A stretch of DNA of 64,000 nucleotides from Zoogloea sp. (GTDB lineage: Bacteria > Pseudomonadota > Gammaproteobacteria > Burkholderiales > Rhodocyclaceae), in contig JADKKC010000035.1 of assembly GCA_016720685.1 (NCBI GenBank), positions 1 through 64,000 of the forward strand, given 5' to 3'. Position numbers and translations under genes: made by a program. Within the stretch, counting starts at the first letter, position 1, and each line of letters starts with the position of its first letter. Shown piece after piece: positions 1 through 6,937 of this stretch. The notes under the pieces are model-generated. The model saw only the letters and a list, made by a program, of their open reading frames with translations. It searched no databases and was not told where the DNA came from.

Positions 1-1120
1 TTCCCATTATGCGTTTTACGTCGGCCTGGTATTCGAAGGGCACGACGTTTTCGATGAAATGGGCGACGGCTTTTTCGTCGAAGCCGGATTCCTGGAAGTT
101 TTTGCGGATCAGGGTGGCGTCTTTCTTGCGCAGGATTTTTGCCGGTTCAAGCCCGCTTGCCACCATCAGCAGCACGCCGCATTGCACGTCGGTGTGGTCG
201 CCCTGGCCGCCGGTGATGCGGTGCCATTCTTCGGCCCTGGCTTTGTCGTGGTGGGTGATTTCGCTCACCGAGCTGGTGTCGAAGAAGAACAGGCCGGAGA
301 AGCGGTCCTGGTTTCGATAGATTTCGGTGGCGGAGATTTCCCGGATCACGGGCAGCACTTCGGCCATGAAACGTTCGCATTCGCGGGCCATCAGGTTGCG
401 CACCGGAAGCGGGGCTTCTTCGAGCCATTCGTCGAGCTTGGGGAAGCCGGCGGTGCGTTTTTTGCGGGCGGCTTCGTGCAGCTTCATGAAGCGCTCGACG
501 CTGAACAGCCCCTCGGGTTTGCGCTCGGTGTAGAGGATGAGCAGCGCGCTGTTGATGACCGATTCGCAGAACACGTGCCATTCGAGCGCGTCATCCCGGT
601 CGACGCCGAACTTGCCGGCGAGCCAGCAGGTCATGTCGATGTAGAGCTGGTTTTTTTCGCGGGCGACGCGTTCGACGAGATAGTGCGCGTAGGTGATCGG
701 CTTGTCGGACGTAGAGGTGTCGAGAAACTCCTTTTCGCTTTCCCGGAAGATTTCGGGATCGGCGAGGAGCCTTTCGGTGGGCAGGGTGTGCAGCTTGCGC
801 AGGCGATCGGCGCCGGCCTTGGAGAGGGCGAGGAGGGTCTTGTCGCGCAGCAGCCGGGCGGCCGCGTCGAGGCTGCCGCCGGATTCCGCTTCGAGGGCCA
901 GGCCGGCCAGGGTTACCAGCCGGGTGCGGGCGGCTTCGAGTGAGGGGCGCAGGTTGGGTGTGCCGAAATAGGTGGCCAGCTGCACGATGCCCTTGGCGCC
1001 TTCGCGGCGGATGGCGTCGAGCCGTGCGGCGTCGACGAGGCCTTCTTTCAGGGCGTGGCGCAGCACCCGTTCGAAATAGGGGCGGGTGTCGACTGTTGCA
1101 AGAACGGTATCACTGGACAT
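1..1120 (-). CDS. Unrecognised protein, C-terminus off the window
   Basis: An open frame starts at an ATG at 1118-1120 and runs off the left edge without a stop, giving at least 373 residues. The product begins MSSDTVLATVDTRPYFERV, is rich in Leu, Ala, Arg and Glu and predicted helical, with no signal peptide or membrane segment. I recognise no family. It is the last visible gene of a minus-strand cluster (J-domain protein, two further unknown proteins, then this one, 46 bases after its neighbour), so a role linked to a J-protein/Hsp70 machine is possible from context only. Frame and codon use match the flanking genes, so I am confident it is coding and not of its function. Confidence 0.75.
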   Translation of the reverse strand, partial: MSSDTVLATVDTRPYFERVLRHALKEGLVDAARLDAIRREGAKGIVQLATYFGTPNLRPSLEAARTRLVTLAGLALEAESGGSLDAAARLLRDKTLLALSKAGADRLRKLHTLPTERLLADPEIFRESEKEFLDTSTSDKPITYAHYLVERVAREKNQLYIDMTCWLAGKFGVDRDDALEWHVFCESVINSALLILYTERKPEGLFSVERFMKLHEAARKKRTAGFPKLDEWLEEAPLPVRNLMARECERFMAEVLPVIREISATEIYRNQDRFSGLFFFDTSSVSEITHHDKARAEEWHRITGGQGDHTDVQCGVLLMVASGLEPAKILRKKDATLIRKNFQESGFDEKAVAHFIENVVPFEYQADVKRIMG

Positions 1121-1166
1121 CGTGTGCACTGCGCGAAGCCGTGGGGGCTTCGCGCTTCTCCCGTTA

Positions 1167-1937
1167 TCAGATGGCGGATTCCTCGTCCTCGTCTTCGAAC
1201 CTGGGCACGCCCGGTTCGGAAGATTCGGCGACGGGCATTCTGGCGGCTTCGGCGGCGCGGTGCAGGCGATCCTGGATTTCGATGATCAGCAGCTCGAAGG
1301 TGTCGGAAAACTCGTGGCGCAGCACCCAGGCGGTTTCCATCCAGTCGGAATCGGCCACTTCGGAGCGCGACATGCGAACCCGCACCATTTCGATGGCGTC
1401 GCCGATTTCGAGGCCCTGGTCGAGTTCATCGACGCGCTCGGAATCCCAGGTGATGGCCGACTTGGGCGCAAAGGCCTTTTCGAGATCGACTTCGGCTTCG
1501 AACACGCCGTGGTAGGCCAGGGCCTGCAGCGAGTCGTAGTGGTCGATGAAGTAATCGGCCAGGAGGCGCACGCCTTCGTCGTGTTCGGCGAGGCAGTCGA
1601 GCACCTCGGAGCAGGCGCCGGGCGTGCGGTGCATCACGGCGTTCATGGTGTTGCGCAGGCGCGGCACGTATTTTTCGATGGGCTCGCCGTACTGGCGTTC
1701 GAGCATGATGGCCTGCACGAACTGTTCCGGGCTCACCAGCATGTTGACGATGGATTCCTTGCTCGCGTCGAACTCGCGCATCACGGCCAGCACGTCCTTG
1801 GGGGCCATTTCGTCGAGCACTTCAACCAGGGCGTGGTCGCCTTCCTTTTCGGCGAGGACGACCAGGTTGGCTTCGGCTTCCGAGATTTCGCCGGCAAGGA
1901 TCAGGGCCTGGGTTTGCTTGATGACAAGCTGGGTCAT
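1167..1937 (-). CDS. Unrecognised acidic protein in J-domain cluster
   Basis: This encodes 256 residues starting MTQLVIKQTQALILAGEIS. It is strongly acidic, with a Glu/Asp-rich C-terminal tail (residues about 235-256), and looks soluble and helical, with no signal peptide or membrane segment. The start has an AAGAAAG-type ribosome binding site. It lies 12 bases after the preceding 170-residue gene and 46 bases before the next, so all four probably form one transcript with the J-domain gene. I do not recognise the family; the function is unknown. Confidence 0.7.
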   Translation of the reverse strand: MTQLVIKQTQALILAGEISEAEANLVVLAEKEGDHALVEVLDEMAPKDVLAVMREFDASKESIVNMLVSPEQFVQAIMLERQYGEPIEKYVPRLRNTMNAVMHRTPGACSEVLDCLAEHDEGVRLLADYFIDHYDSLQALAYHGVFEAEVDLEKAFAPKSAITWDSERVDELDQGLEIGDAIEMVRVRMSRSEVADSDWMETAWVLRHEFSDTFELLIIEIQDRLHRAAEAARMPVAESSEPGVPRFEDEDEESAI

Positions 1938-1949
1938 GAGAAATCTTTC

Positions 1950-2462
1950 TTAACGGTCAATGGCGTCGAAGCCCTGCTCGGACATCCAGTCTTCTCCGGA
2001 TTCGCCGAGATCGTCAGCGCCTTCGTCCTCTTCTTCGTCCGCGCTTGCTTCGGGCGCGGAGCGGGCCGACAGGCCGCTGCCCAGCAGGTATTCGAGCACG
2101 GCGGTGGTGACAAGAAAACTCTCGCCGCCGGCCTTGGCGAGGCAGAGCTCGATCAGCGGGCGGGCCCAGGAGGCGATCTCGATGGATTCCTCGAGTTCGG
2201 CCCAGGCCGGAAAGCCGTCGTCCCCAGGTTCGCTTTGCGAGGCTTCGTAGAGTGCCCGGCCCGTGTTGAATCCGAAGGCGCCGTGGAAGGCCGGCGCAAC
2301 CATTTCCGGCGCGGCGTCGATCATCGACAGGAGGAAGGAGAATTCCTTGTGCTTGTCCCGCACCCGGCGCTGGAGCACGTCCTTGCCTTCGGAGTCGGAA
2401 CGCAGGTCGTCGATTTCGGCAGCGTAGCGCTCGAAAATGTCTTCAAAATAAAACGAGGTCAA
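1950..2462 (-). CDS. Unrecognised acidic protein coupled to J-domain gene
   Basis: This encodes 170 residues. The start codon overlaps the stop of the upstream J-domain gene in an ATGA arrangement, a sign of translational coupling. Residues 1-115 look helical and globular; residues about 130-165 form an acidic low-complexity tail (runs of Glu and Asp with Gly). There is no membrane segment or signal peptide and I recognise no family. The tight overlap suggests it is made in step with the J-protein and could be its client adaptor or cofactor, which is inference from context. Confidence 0.7.
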   Translation of the reverse strand: MTSFYFEDIFERYAAEIDDLRSDSEGKDVLQRRVRDKHKEFSFLLSMIDAAPEMVAPAFHGAFGFNTGRALYEASQSEPGDDGFPAWAELEESIEIASWARPLIELCLAKAGGESFLVTTAVLEYLLGSGLSARSAPEASADEEEDEGADDLGESGEDWMSEQGFDAIDR

Positions 2463-2737
2463 GAAATTACCTTTTCAATGTACGAGGCCCACAGGGAGCT
2501 GGCCTCTTGCAGGGGGTCGTCGATCAGATTGCGCTGGCGCAGCAGATCGTAGTCGCGCCGGCGGGTCGGGTCGGCGAGCAGCTCGTAGGCGCTCTGGATG
2601 CTCCGGAAGCGGTCGGCGGCGGCGGGGTCGGGGTTTTTGTCCGGGTGGTAAAGGCGGGCGGCCTTGCGGTAGGCCACCTTGATGTCTTCGGCCGGCGCGC
2701 TGGGTGAAACGCCCAGAATCTCGTAGGGATCACGCAT
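2459..2737 (-). CDS. Minimal J-domain co-chaperone
   Basis: This 92-residue protein is almost entirely a J domain: it opens MRDPYEILGVSPSAPAEDIK, contains YRKAARLYHPDKNPD with the HPD tripeptide needed to stimulate Hsp70 ATPase, and then the helix IV region ending in RRRDYDLL. The Gly/Phe linker, zinc finger and substrate domains of DnaJ are absent, so it is a class C (type III) J-protein that would recruit an Hsp70 rather than bind clients itself. It overlaps the next gene by four bases and heads a cluster of three unrecognised genes. No Hsp70 gene is visible, but the cluster continues off the left edge. Confidence 0.88.
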   Translation of the reverse strand: MRDPYEILGVSPSAPAEDIKVAYRKAARLYHPDKNPDPAAADRFRSIQSAYELLADPTRRRDYDLLRQRNLIDDPLQEASSLWASYIEKVIS

Positions 2738-2785
2738 TGTTTCGGGTTCCTGTCGCCATCAGGCCGTGCGCCGCGCCGGGAGGCG

Positions 2786-3622
2786 TCAGGCGCCGATGCC
2801 GAGGCGCTCGCACACGGCGATCGTCGGGGCGGCCTGGTTCATGCTGTAGAAGTGCAGGCCGGGGGCGCCGGCCGCAATCAGTTTTGCGCACAGCTCGCTC
2901 ACCACGTCGAGGCCGAAGGCCTTGATGGAGTCGCTGTCGTCGCCGAAGGCTTCGAACTTGCGGCGCATCCAGCGCGGGATCTCGGCGCCGCAGGCGTCGG
3001 AGAAGCGGGCCAGCTTGGTGAAGGACACGATGGGCATGATGCCCGGCACGATGGGCACGTTCACGCCGATGGCGGCGCATTCGTCGCAAAAATGCAGGTA
3101 GGCGTCGAGGTTGTAGAAGTATTGGGTGATGGCCGAATTGGCGCCGGCATCCACCTTGCGCTTGAAGGCCAGCAGATCGTCCCGCGGGTTTCTGGCCTGG
3201 GGATGGTATTCGGGGTAGGCGGCGACTTCGATGTGGAAGTGATCGCCGGTCTCAAGGCGGATGAACTCGACCAGTTCGTTGGCGTAGCGCAGTTCGCCCG
3301 GGTAGCCGACGCCGGAAGGCAGATCGCCGCGCAGGGCGACGATGCGGCGGATGCCGGCTTCCTTGTAGCGCTGCAGGATGTCGCGGATGTGCGGGCGGGT
3401 CGAGCCGATGCACGACAGGTGCGGCGCGGCCTGGTGGCCTTCGTTCTGGATCTCGAAGACGGTTTCGAAGGTGCGCTCCTGGGTCGTGCCGCCGGCACCG
3501 AAGGTGACCGAGAAGAATTCGGGCTTCAGTACGGCCAGCTTCTGGCGCACCACGCGCAGCTTGTCGGCGCCTTCGGTGGTTTGAGGGGGAAAGAATTCGA
3601 TGGAGAAGGGGATCTTGTTCAT
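2786..3622 (-). CDS. metF: Methylenetetrahydrofolate reductase
   Basis: MetF reduces 5,10-methylene-THF to 5-methyl-THF, the methyl donor for methionine synthesis, using FAD and NADH in the cytoplasm. The 278-residue length is typical. The N-terminal SIEFFPPQT carries the conserved catalytic Glu, RGDLPSG carries the Asp near the flavin, and the TIM-barrel signatures ITQYFYN and PGIMPI are present. It functions with ahcY, from which it is now separated by about 1.6 kb of foreign sequence. Its ATG lies only a few bases after the stop of a dndD fragment and has a poor Shine-Dalgarno, so its natural leader appears to have been replaced; expression may depend on read-through or coupling. Confidence 0.95.
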   Translation of the reverse strand: MNKIPFSIEFFPPQTTEGADKLRVVRQKLAVLKPEFFSVTFGAGGTTQERTFETVFEIQNEGHQAAPHLSCIGSTRPHIRDILQRYKEAGIRRIVALRGDLPSGVGYPGELRYANELVEFIRLETGDHFHIEVAAYPEYHPQARNPRDDLLAFKRKVDAGANSAITQYFYNLDAYLHFCDECAAIGVNVPIVPGIMPIVSFTKLARFSDACGAEIPRWMRRKFEAFGDDSDSIKAFGLDVVSELCAKLIAAGAPGLHFYSMNQAAPTIAVCERLGIGA

Positions 3623-3626
3623 GCTT

Positions 3627-3893
3627 CTAGTCGCTCGTCAGTGTGTTGCTGATGTCGGTTACCAGCAGGTAGCTGTTTGGCCGTAGCGTCGTGCCTGTTT
3701 GCACGTTGCGCAGCATTTCATCGGCAGTGCCGAGAAAGAGCAGCTTCACGCTATTAATGAAGCTGGTCTTGCCAAAGCCGTTGCGGCCGGCAATCAAAAT
3801 TACCGGCCGTTTTCGGGTAGGTGGGGGAAGATCGAAAACCTGTTCGCCGTAATAGGAGAACAGGTTCTGGATGCAGATTTTTTTAAAGATCAT
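3627..3893 (-). pseudogene. dndD: dndD fragment (N-terminus of DNA phosphorothioation ATPase)
   Basis: DndD is an SMC-like ATPase of the DNA phosphorothioation complex, normally about 650 residues. Here only 88 codons remain: MIFKKICIQNLFSYYGEQ is a typical DndD start and GRNGFGKTSFINSVKLLFLG contains the Walker A motif. After about residue 70 the sequence diverges and stops four bases before metF. The start overlaps the end of the dndC fragment by 11 bases, as in intact dnd operons. It cannot be functional; the junction with metF marks the deletion or insertion boundary. Assignment rests on recall of DndD N-termini, not on a search. Confidence 0.75.
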
Positions 3894-4200
3894 GAGCAGG
3901 ATCGGCGGACAGTGCCTGATTGAAGTCTTTTTCGATCAGTTCGCGGAGGTCTTTTTCAAGGCCGGCCTTGGCGCCCCAGCCTTCGAGGCGTGCGTACTTT
4001 TCTTTGACAGTTTCGAGCAGGCGTTGGGCCAGTTCGACCGGGAAGTCCGCGTCTACTGCGCAACTTTCCAGCAGTAGTTCGTAGACGAGTTGCAGGACGG
4101 CTGTTGAGTCTTTGCCGCCTGAGTAGGCAACGACCCATGGCCGGGTATCGGACTCGTACAGAGTCCGCATGGAGTCTTTGGTTACTTCCAGCTTTCTCAT
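3883..4200 (-). pseudogene. dndC: dndC fragment, internally deleted
   Basis: DndC is a PAPS-reductase-like protein of about 500 residues that activates sulfur for DNA phosphorothioation. The 105-codon frame begins MRKLEVTKDSMRTLYESD and includes the nucleotide-binding PP-loop AYSGGKDSTAVLQL (residues 25-38), then jumps to a short helical tail (residues about 47-105) that still overlaps dndD by 11 bases. The pattern fits an in-frame internal deletion that kept both ends of the gene. The iron-sulfur cysteines of the lost middle are missing, so it is inactive. Upstream is the PIN toxin gene; dndB, dndE and dndA are not present. Confidence 0.72.
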
Positions 4201-4240
4201 TGGGTTTGCGACGAGAGTCGTTGTCGATGTGTCTGGGGGG

Positions 4241-4657
4241 TCAACCCAGAAAGGGATTGAGGACGGTGATTCCGTCGTAGCGTTGTCCGTGGGAGAGATC
4301 TTCGCTGATGACTGTGTGGGCTCCGAGGCGTGCTGCGGCGCACAGGATGGCTGCGTCCCAGTGGCTGAGGTTGTAGCGGTTGCGCAGGCTGAGGGCGGCG
4401 AGTACCAGTTCGCGGTCGACGGCTTGCACGGGTCTGCTTGCGGCAATGCGCTCGACGAAAGTCTGTGGTGCGGTGGGCAACAGGCCGTGACGGGCCTGAC
4501 GGGCATTGGCGTAGAACTCCATGAGCACCTGTGTGGACAAGCCCCAGTCAGTGCGGGCTACCCAGTTGCGTGCCGCCGGCCTTTTGGTCGCGTGGTCGGT
4601 TGCCAGCGATGTTGCATAGATCAGTATGTTGGTGTCGAGGAAGTAAGGTGCACTCAT
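4241..4657 (-). CDS. PIN-domain ribonuclease toxin (VapC/FitB-like)
   Basis: This 138-residue protein begins MSAPYFLDTNILIYATS: the LDTNIL motif supplies the first acidic metal ligand of PIN nucleases, a Glu follows in VLMEFYANA, and the WDAAILCAA segment supplies the C-terminal acidic residue. PIN toxins of type II systems cleave RNA and are neutralised by the antitoxin encoded immediately upstream, whose stop codon overlaps this start by four bases. The pair lies between the dnd relics and a MITE-like repeat, separating ahcY from metF. All visible catalytic residues are intact, so it may be active. Confidence 0.85.
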   Translation of the reverse strand: MSAPYFLDTNILIYATSLATDHATKRPAARNWVARTDWGLSTQVLMEFYANARQARHGLLPTAPQTFVERIAASRPVQAVDRELVLAALSLRNRYNLSHWDAAILCAAARLGAHTVISEDLSHGQRYDGITVLNPFLG

Positions 4658-5025
4658 GGTTTGTAGCGGGCCTTTTCTTCCTGAACCTGGTAGTCGAGCT
4701 CCCGGGCCAGGGCCCGGTCATGGACCTGGTCCCGGGTGAGCATTGGTGCTCGCCCCCACTGGCTGCCGGCCACGATCGCGTCGAGCTGGTCGAGCAGATT
4801 GTCGGCTGGGATGTCTTCCGGCGTTGTCTGAACCCGCTCAACTGCGGATGTGGCGATCAAGTACTGGAAGTCTGGGGTTGTCTTGCCTGGCTCATGGAGC
4901 CGACCCACCGCTTCAATGATCGCCATGAGTTCGCCTTGAAGTGAACGGTGGTGGCTGGTCGCTACAGTACGGAGGCGCTCCGCGAGTTCGTCCGGGACGT
5001 TCTTTATTGTCAGGGTGACCGGCAT
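4654..5025 (-). CDS. Ribbon-helix-helix antitoxin (FitA-like)
   Basis: The ATG at 5023-5025 gives a 123-residue protein starting MPVTLTIKNVPDELAERLR, the FitA/Arc-type beta-strand plus helix-turn-helix-like fold that binds operator DNA. The rest of the chain (TPEDIPADNLLDQLDAI onward) would wrap the PIN toxin. A GTG at 5035-5037 is an alternative start, but it lies inside the adjacent palindrome, so I prefer the ATG. The gene overlaps the toxin gene by four bases. A near-perfect palindrome immediately upstream is the probable site of autoregulation by the antitoxin-toxin complex. Confidence 0.8.
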   Translation of the reverse strand: MPVTLTIKNVPDELAERLRTVATSHHRSLQGELMAIIEAVGRLHEPGKTTPDFQYLIATSAVERVQTTPEDIPADNLLDQLDAIVAGSQWGRAPMLTRDQVHDRALARELDYQVQEEKARYKP

Positions 5026-5032
5026 GCTTAAG

Positions 5033-5065
5033 TCCACAATGGAATCGTTATGGTTCCATTGTGGA
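5033..5065. promoter_or_regulatory. Palindromic operator of the toxin-antitoxin operon
   Basis: Two perfect 12-base inverted arms, TCCACAATGGAA (5033-5044) and TTCCATTGTGGA (5054-5065), are separated by 9 bases and lie directly upstream of the antitoxin ATG. Type II antitoxins of the FitA class bind such inverted repeats to repress their own operon. The position makes this the likely operator; a transcription terminator is unlikely because no T-tract follows on either strand. Confidence 0.65.
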
Positions 5066-5093
5066 TGTGAGTTGCATTCAGATCAAGCCTGGA

Positions 5094-5249
5094 GCTTGTC
5101 CGTAAATAGTCCGGCGTCGGTATGGGGCCGAATCATCGCCACTACGTTGTTGCGTCTTCTGGCTTGGGTACCCACCCAAGCTGCAAAAGCGTGCCTCGCA
5201 TTGACGGCGATTCACCTCCCATACTTTGGCCTCTTATTCACGGACAAGC
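5094..5249. repeat. MITE-like element with 15-base terminal inverted repeats
   Basis: GCTTGTCCGTAAATA at 5094-5108 is repeated inverted as TATTCACGGACAAGC at 5235-5249 (14 of 15 match). The 156-bp interval has no plausible gene and fills the gap between the toxin-antitoxin operon and the end of ahcY. Size, inverted ends and lack of coding capacity fit a miniature inverted-repeat element; I cannot name a parent transposon. Confidence 0.5.
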
Positions 5250-5251
5250 GC

Positions 5252-6665
5252 TTAGTAGCGGTACTGGTCGGCCTTGTACGGGCCTTCCTTGGGCACGCCG
5301 ATGTAGGCGGCCTGCTCGTCGGTCAGCACCGAGAGCTGGGCGTTGAGCTTCTTGAGCTGCAGGCGGGCAACCTTTTCGTCCAGATGCTTGGGCAGGGTGT
5401 ACACGCCCACCGGATAGTCGGCGGTGCGGGTGAACAGCTCGATCTGGGCGATGGTCTGGTTGGCGAAGGAGCTGGACATCACGTAGGACGGATGGCCGGT
5501 GCCGCAGCCGAGGTTAACCAGGCGGCCCTTGGCCAGCAGGATGATGCGCTTGCCGTCCGGGAAGATCACGTGGTCGACCTGGGGCTTGATCTCTTCCCAC
5601 GGGTACTGCTCGATCGAGGCAACGTCGATTTCGTTGTCGAAGTGGCCGATGTTGCAGACGATGGCCTGGTCTTTCATGGCGGCCATGTGGTCGTGGGTGA
5701 TGACGTGGAAGTTGCCGGTGGTGGTGACGAAGATGTCGGCCTTGTCGGCGGCGTACTCCATCGTGACCACGCGGTAGCCTTCCATGGCGGCCTGCAGCGC
5801 GCAGATCGGGTCGATTTCGGTGACCCACACCTGGGCCGACAGGGCACGCATGGCCTGGGCCGAGCCCTTGCCCACGTCGCCGTAGCCGGCAATGACGGCA
5901 ACCTTGCCGGCGATCATCACGTCGGTGGCGCGCTTGATGCCATCGACCAGCGATTCGCGGCAGCCGTAGAGGTTGTCGAACTTGGACTTGGTGACCGAGT
6001 CGTTGACGTTGATGGCCGGGAACTTGAGTTCGCCACGCTGGTGCATCTGGTACAGGCGATGCACGCCGGTGGTGGTTTCCTCGGTGACGCCCTTGACCTG
6101 CGGCCAGACGCACGGAATACCAGGTCGGGTCGACGGCCAGCTTGGCCTTGATCGCGGCGAAGAGGATGGTTTCTTCTTCGGACGTGGGCTTGGCGATGAC
6201 CGAGATGTCTTTTTCGGCGCGGGCGCCCAGGTGCAGCAGCAGGGTCGCGTCGCCGCCGTCGTCGAGGATCATGTTGCTGTAACCCCCATCCGCCCATTCG
6301 AAGATGCGGTGGGTGTAATCCCAGTAGTCGGCCAGCGACTCGCCCTTGACGGCGAAGACCGGGATGCCCTGCGCGGCAATGGCGGCAGCGGCGTGGTCTT
6401 GCGTCGAGAAGATGTTGCACGAGGCCCAGCGGACTTCGGCGCCGAGCGCGGTGAGCGTCTCGATCAGCACGGCGGTCTGGATGGTCATGTGCAGCGAGCC
6501 GGTGATGCGTGCGCCCTTGAGGGGCTGGGCCGCGGCGAACTCGTCGCGGATGGCCATCAGGCCCGGCATTTCGGTTTCGGCGATGCGAATTTCCTTGCGG
6601 CCCCAGTCGGCCAGGGAGAGATCGGCAACAACGTAATCGGTGAATTTTTCAGCCACAGCGTTCAT
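5252..6665 (-). pseudogene. ahcY: S-adenosylhomocysteine hydrolase, one-base frameshift
   Basis: AhcY splits S-adenosylhomocysteine into adenosine and homocysteine with bound NAD+. The first 188 or so codons (from MNAVAEKFTDYVVADLSLAD) and the rest (from QVKGVTEETTTGVHRLYQ) are in different frames; the switch is at about 6098-6106, where one extra base in GCCGCAG breaks the frame. Removing one base gives 470 residues, the normal length, with the NAD-binding GYGDVGKG and the C-terminal QYRY intact. The gene is normally essential, so a consensus error is the first explanation; true inactivation is the alternative. A good GAGGAG ribosome binding site at 6671-6676 and an SAH riboswitch lie upstream. 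Confidence 0.9.
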
Positions 6666-6772
6666 GAGAACTCCTCGAACATGTGGCCGGGAGGGACTAC
6701 GCGTGGCTTGGGCAATGCAGGCTCACCGCGTCTCCCCGTGCCCGGCACGGGTTTGCAAAACAAAGCATGGAC

Positions 6773-6875
6773 GGGTGAGCGCAGTTGCTGGTGCGGCAGA
6801 AAAACTGCTTCTACGGCACTGACATCGAGCCTGGGACGGCGGGCCTTGCACCCGGCGGTCTTGCAGCGCTCCTCG
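6773..6875 (-). promoter_or_regulatory. SAH riboswitch controlling ahcY
   Basis: On the minus strand the leader contains CGAGGAGCGCTGCAA (6861-6875), then CAGGCTCG, then GCGCTCACC ending near 6774. These are the conserved blocks of the SAH riboswitch in the same order, and GAGCGC pairs with GCGCTC to form P1. In Betaproteobacteria this aptamer sits before ahcY and raises expression when S-adenosylhomocysteine accumulates. Downstream, GGTGAGC (6721-6727, minus strand) can pair with the GCTCACC of P1, a plausible switching alternative. A 7-bp hairpin at 6735-6751 lies between them and has no U-tract. Confidence 0.88.
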
Positions 6876-6888
6876 AATCAGGCCGAGG

Positions 6889-6894
6889 ATTATA
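6889..6894 (-). promoter_or_regulatory. -10 element of the ahcY riboswitch transcript
   Basis: A perfect TATAAT on the minus strand lies 14 bases upstream of the first conserved riboswitch base, placing transcription start near 6882. No good -35 hexamer is present at 16-18 bases, and that region overlaps the end of the neighbouring CHAT gene. Confidence 0.6.
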
Positions 6895-6937
6895 TCGGGT
6901 TTCAGGGCGAATTATTTAGGCTTGGTTGACCATCGCG

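Noticed and set aside
59..943. Long plus-strand open frame opposite the first gene
   Set aside because: Antisense of the minus-strand frame; GC-rich third positions keep it open by chance, and the product has no family features.
6095..6110. Programmed frameshift in ahcY
   Set aside because: No slippery heptamer, stop context or downstream pseudoknot typical of such events; related AhcY proteins are read in one frame.
6735..6751. Hairpin in the ahcY leader as an intrinsic terminator
   Set aside because: The stem CCCGTGC/GCACGGG is strong but no U-tract follows on the minus strand.
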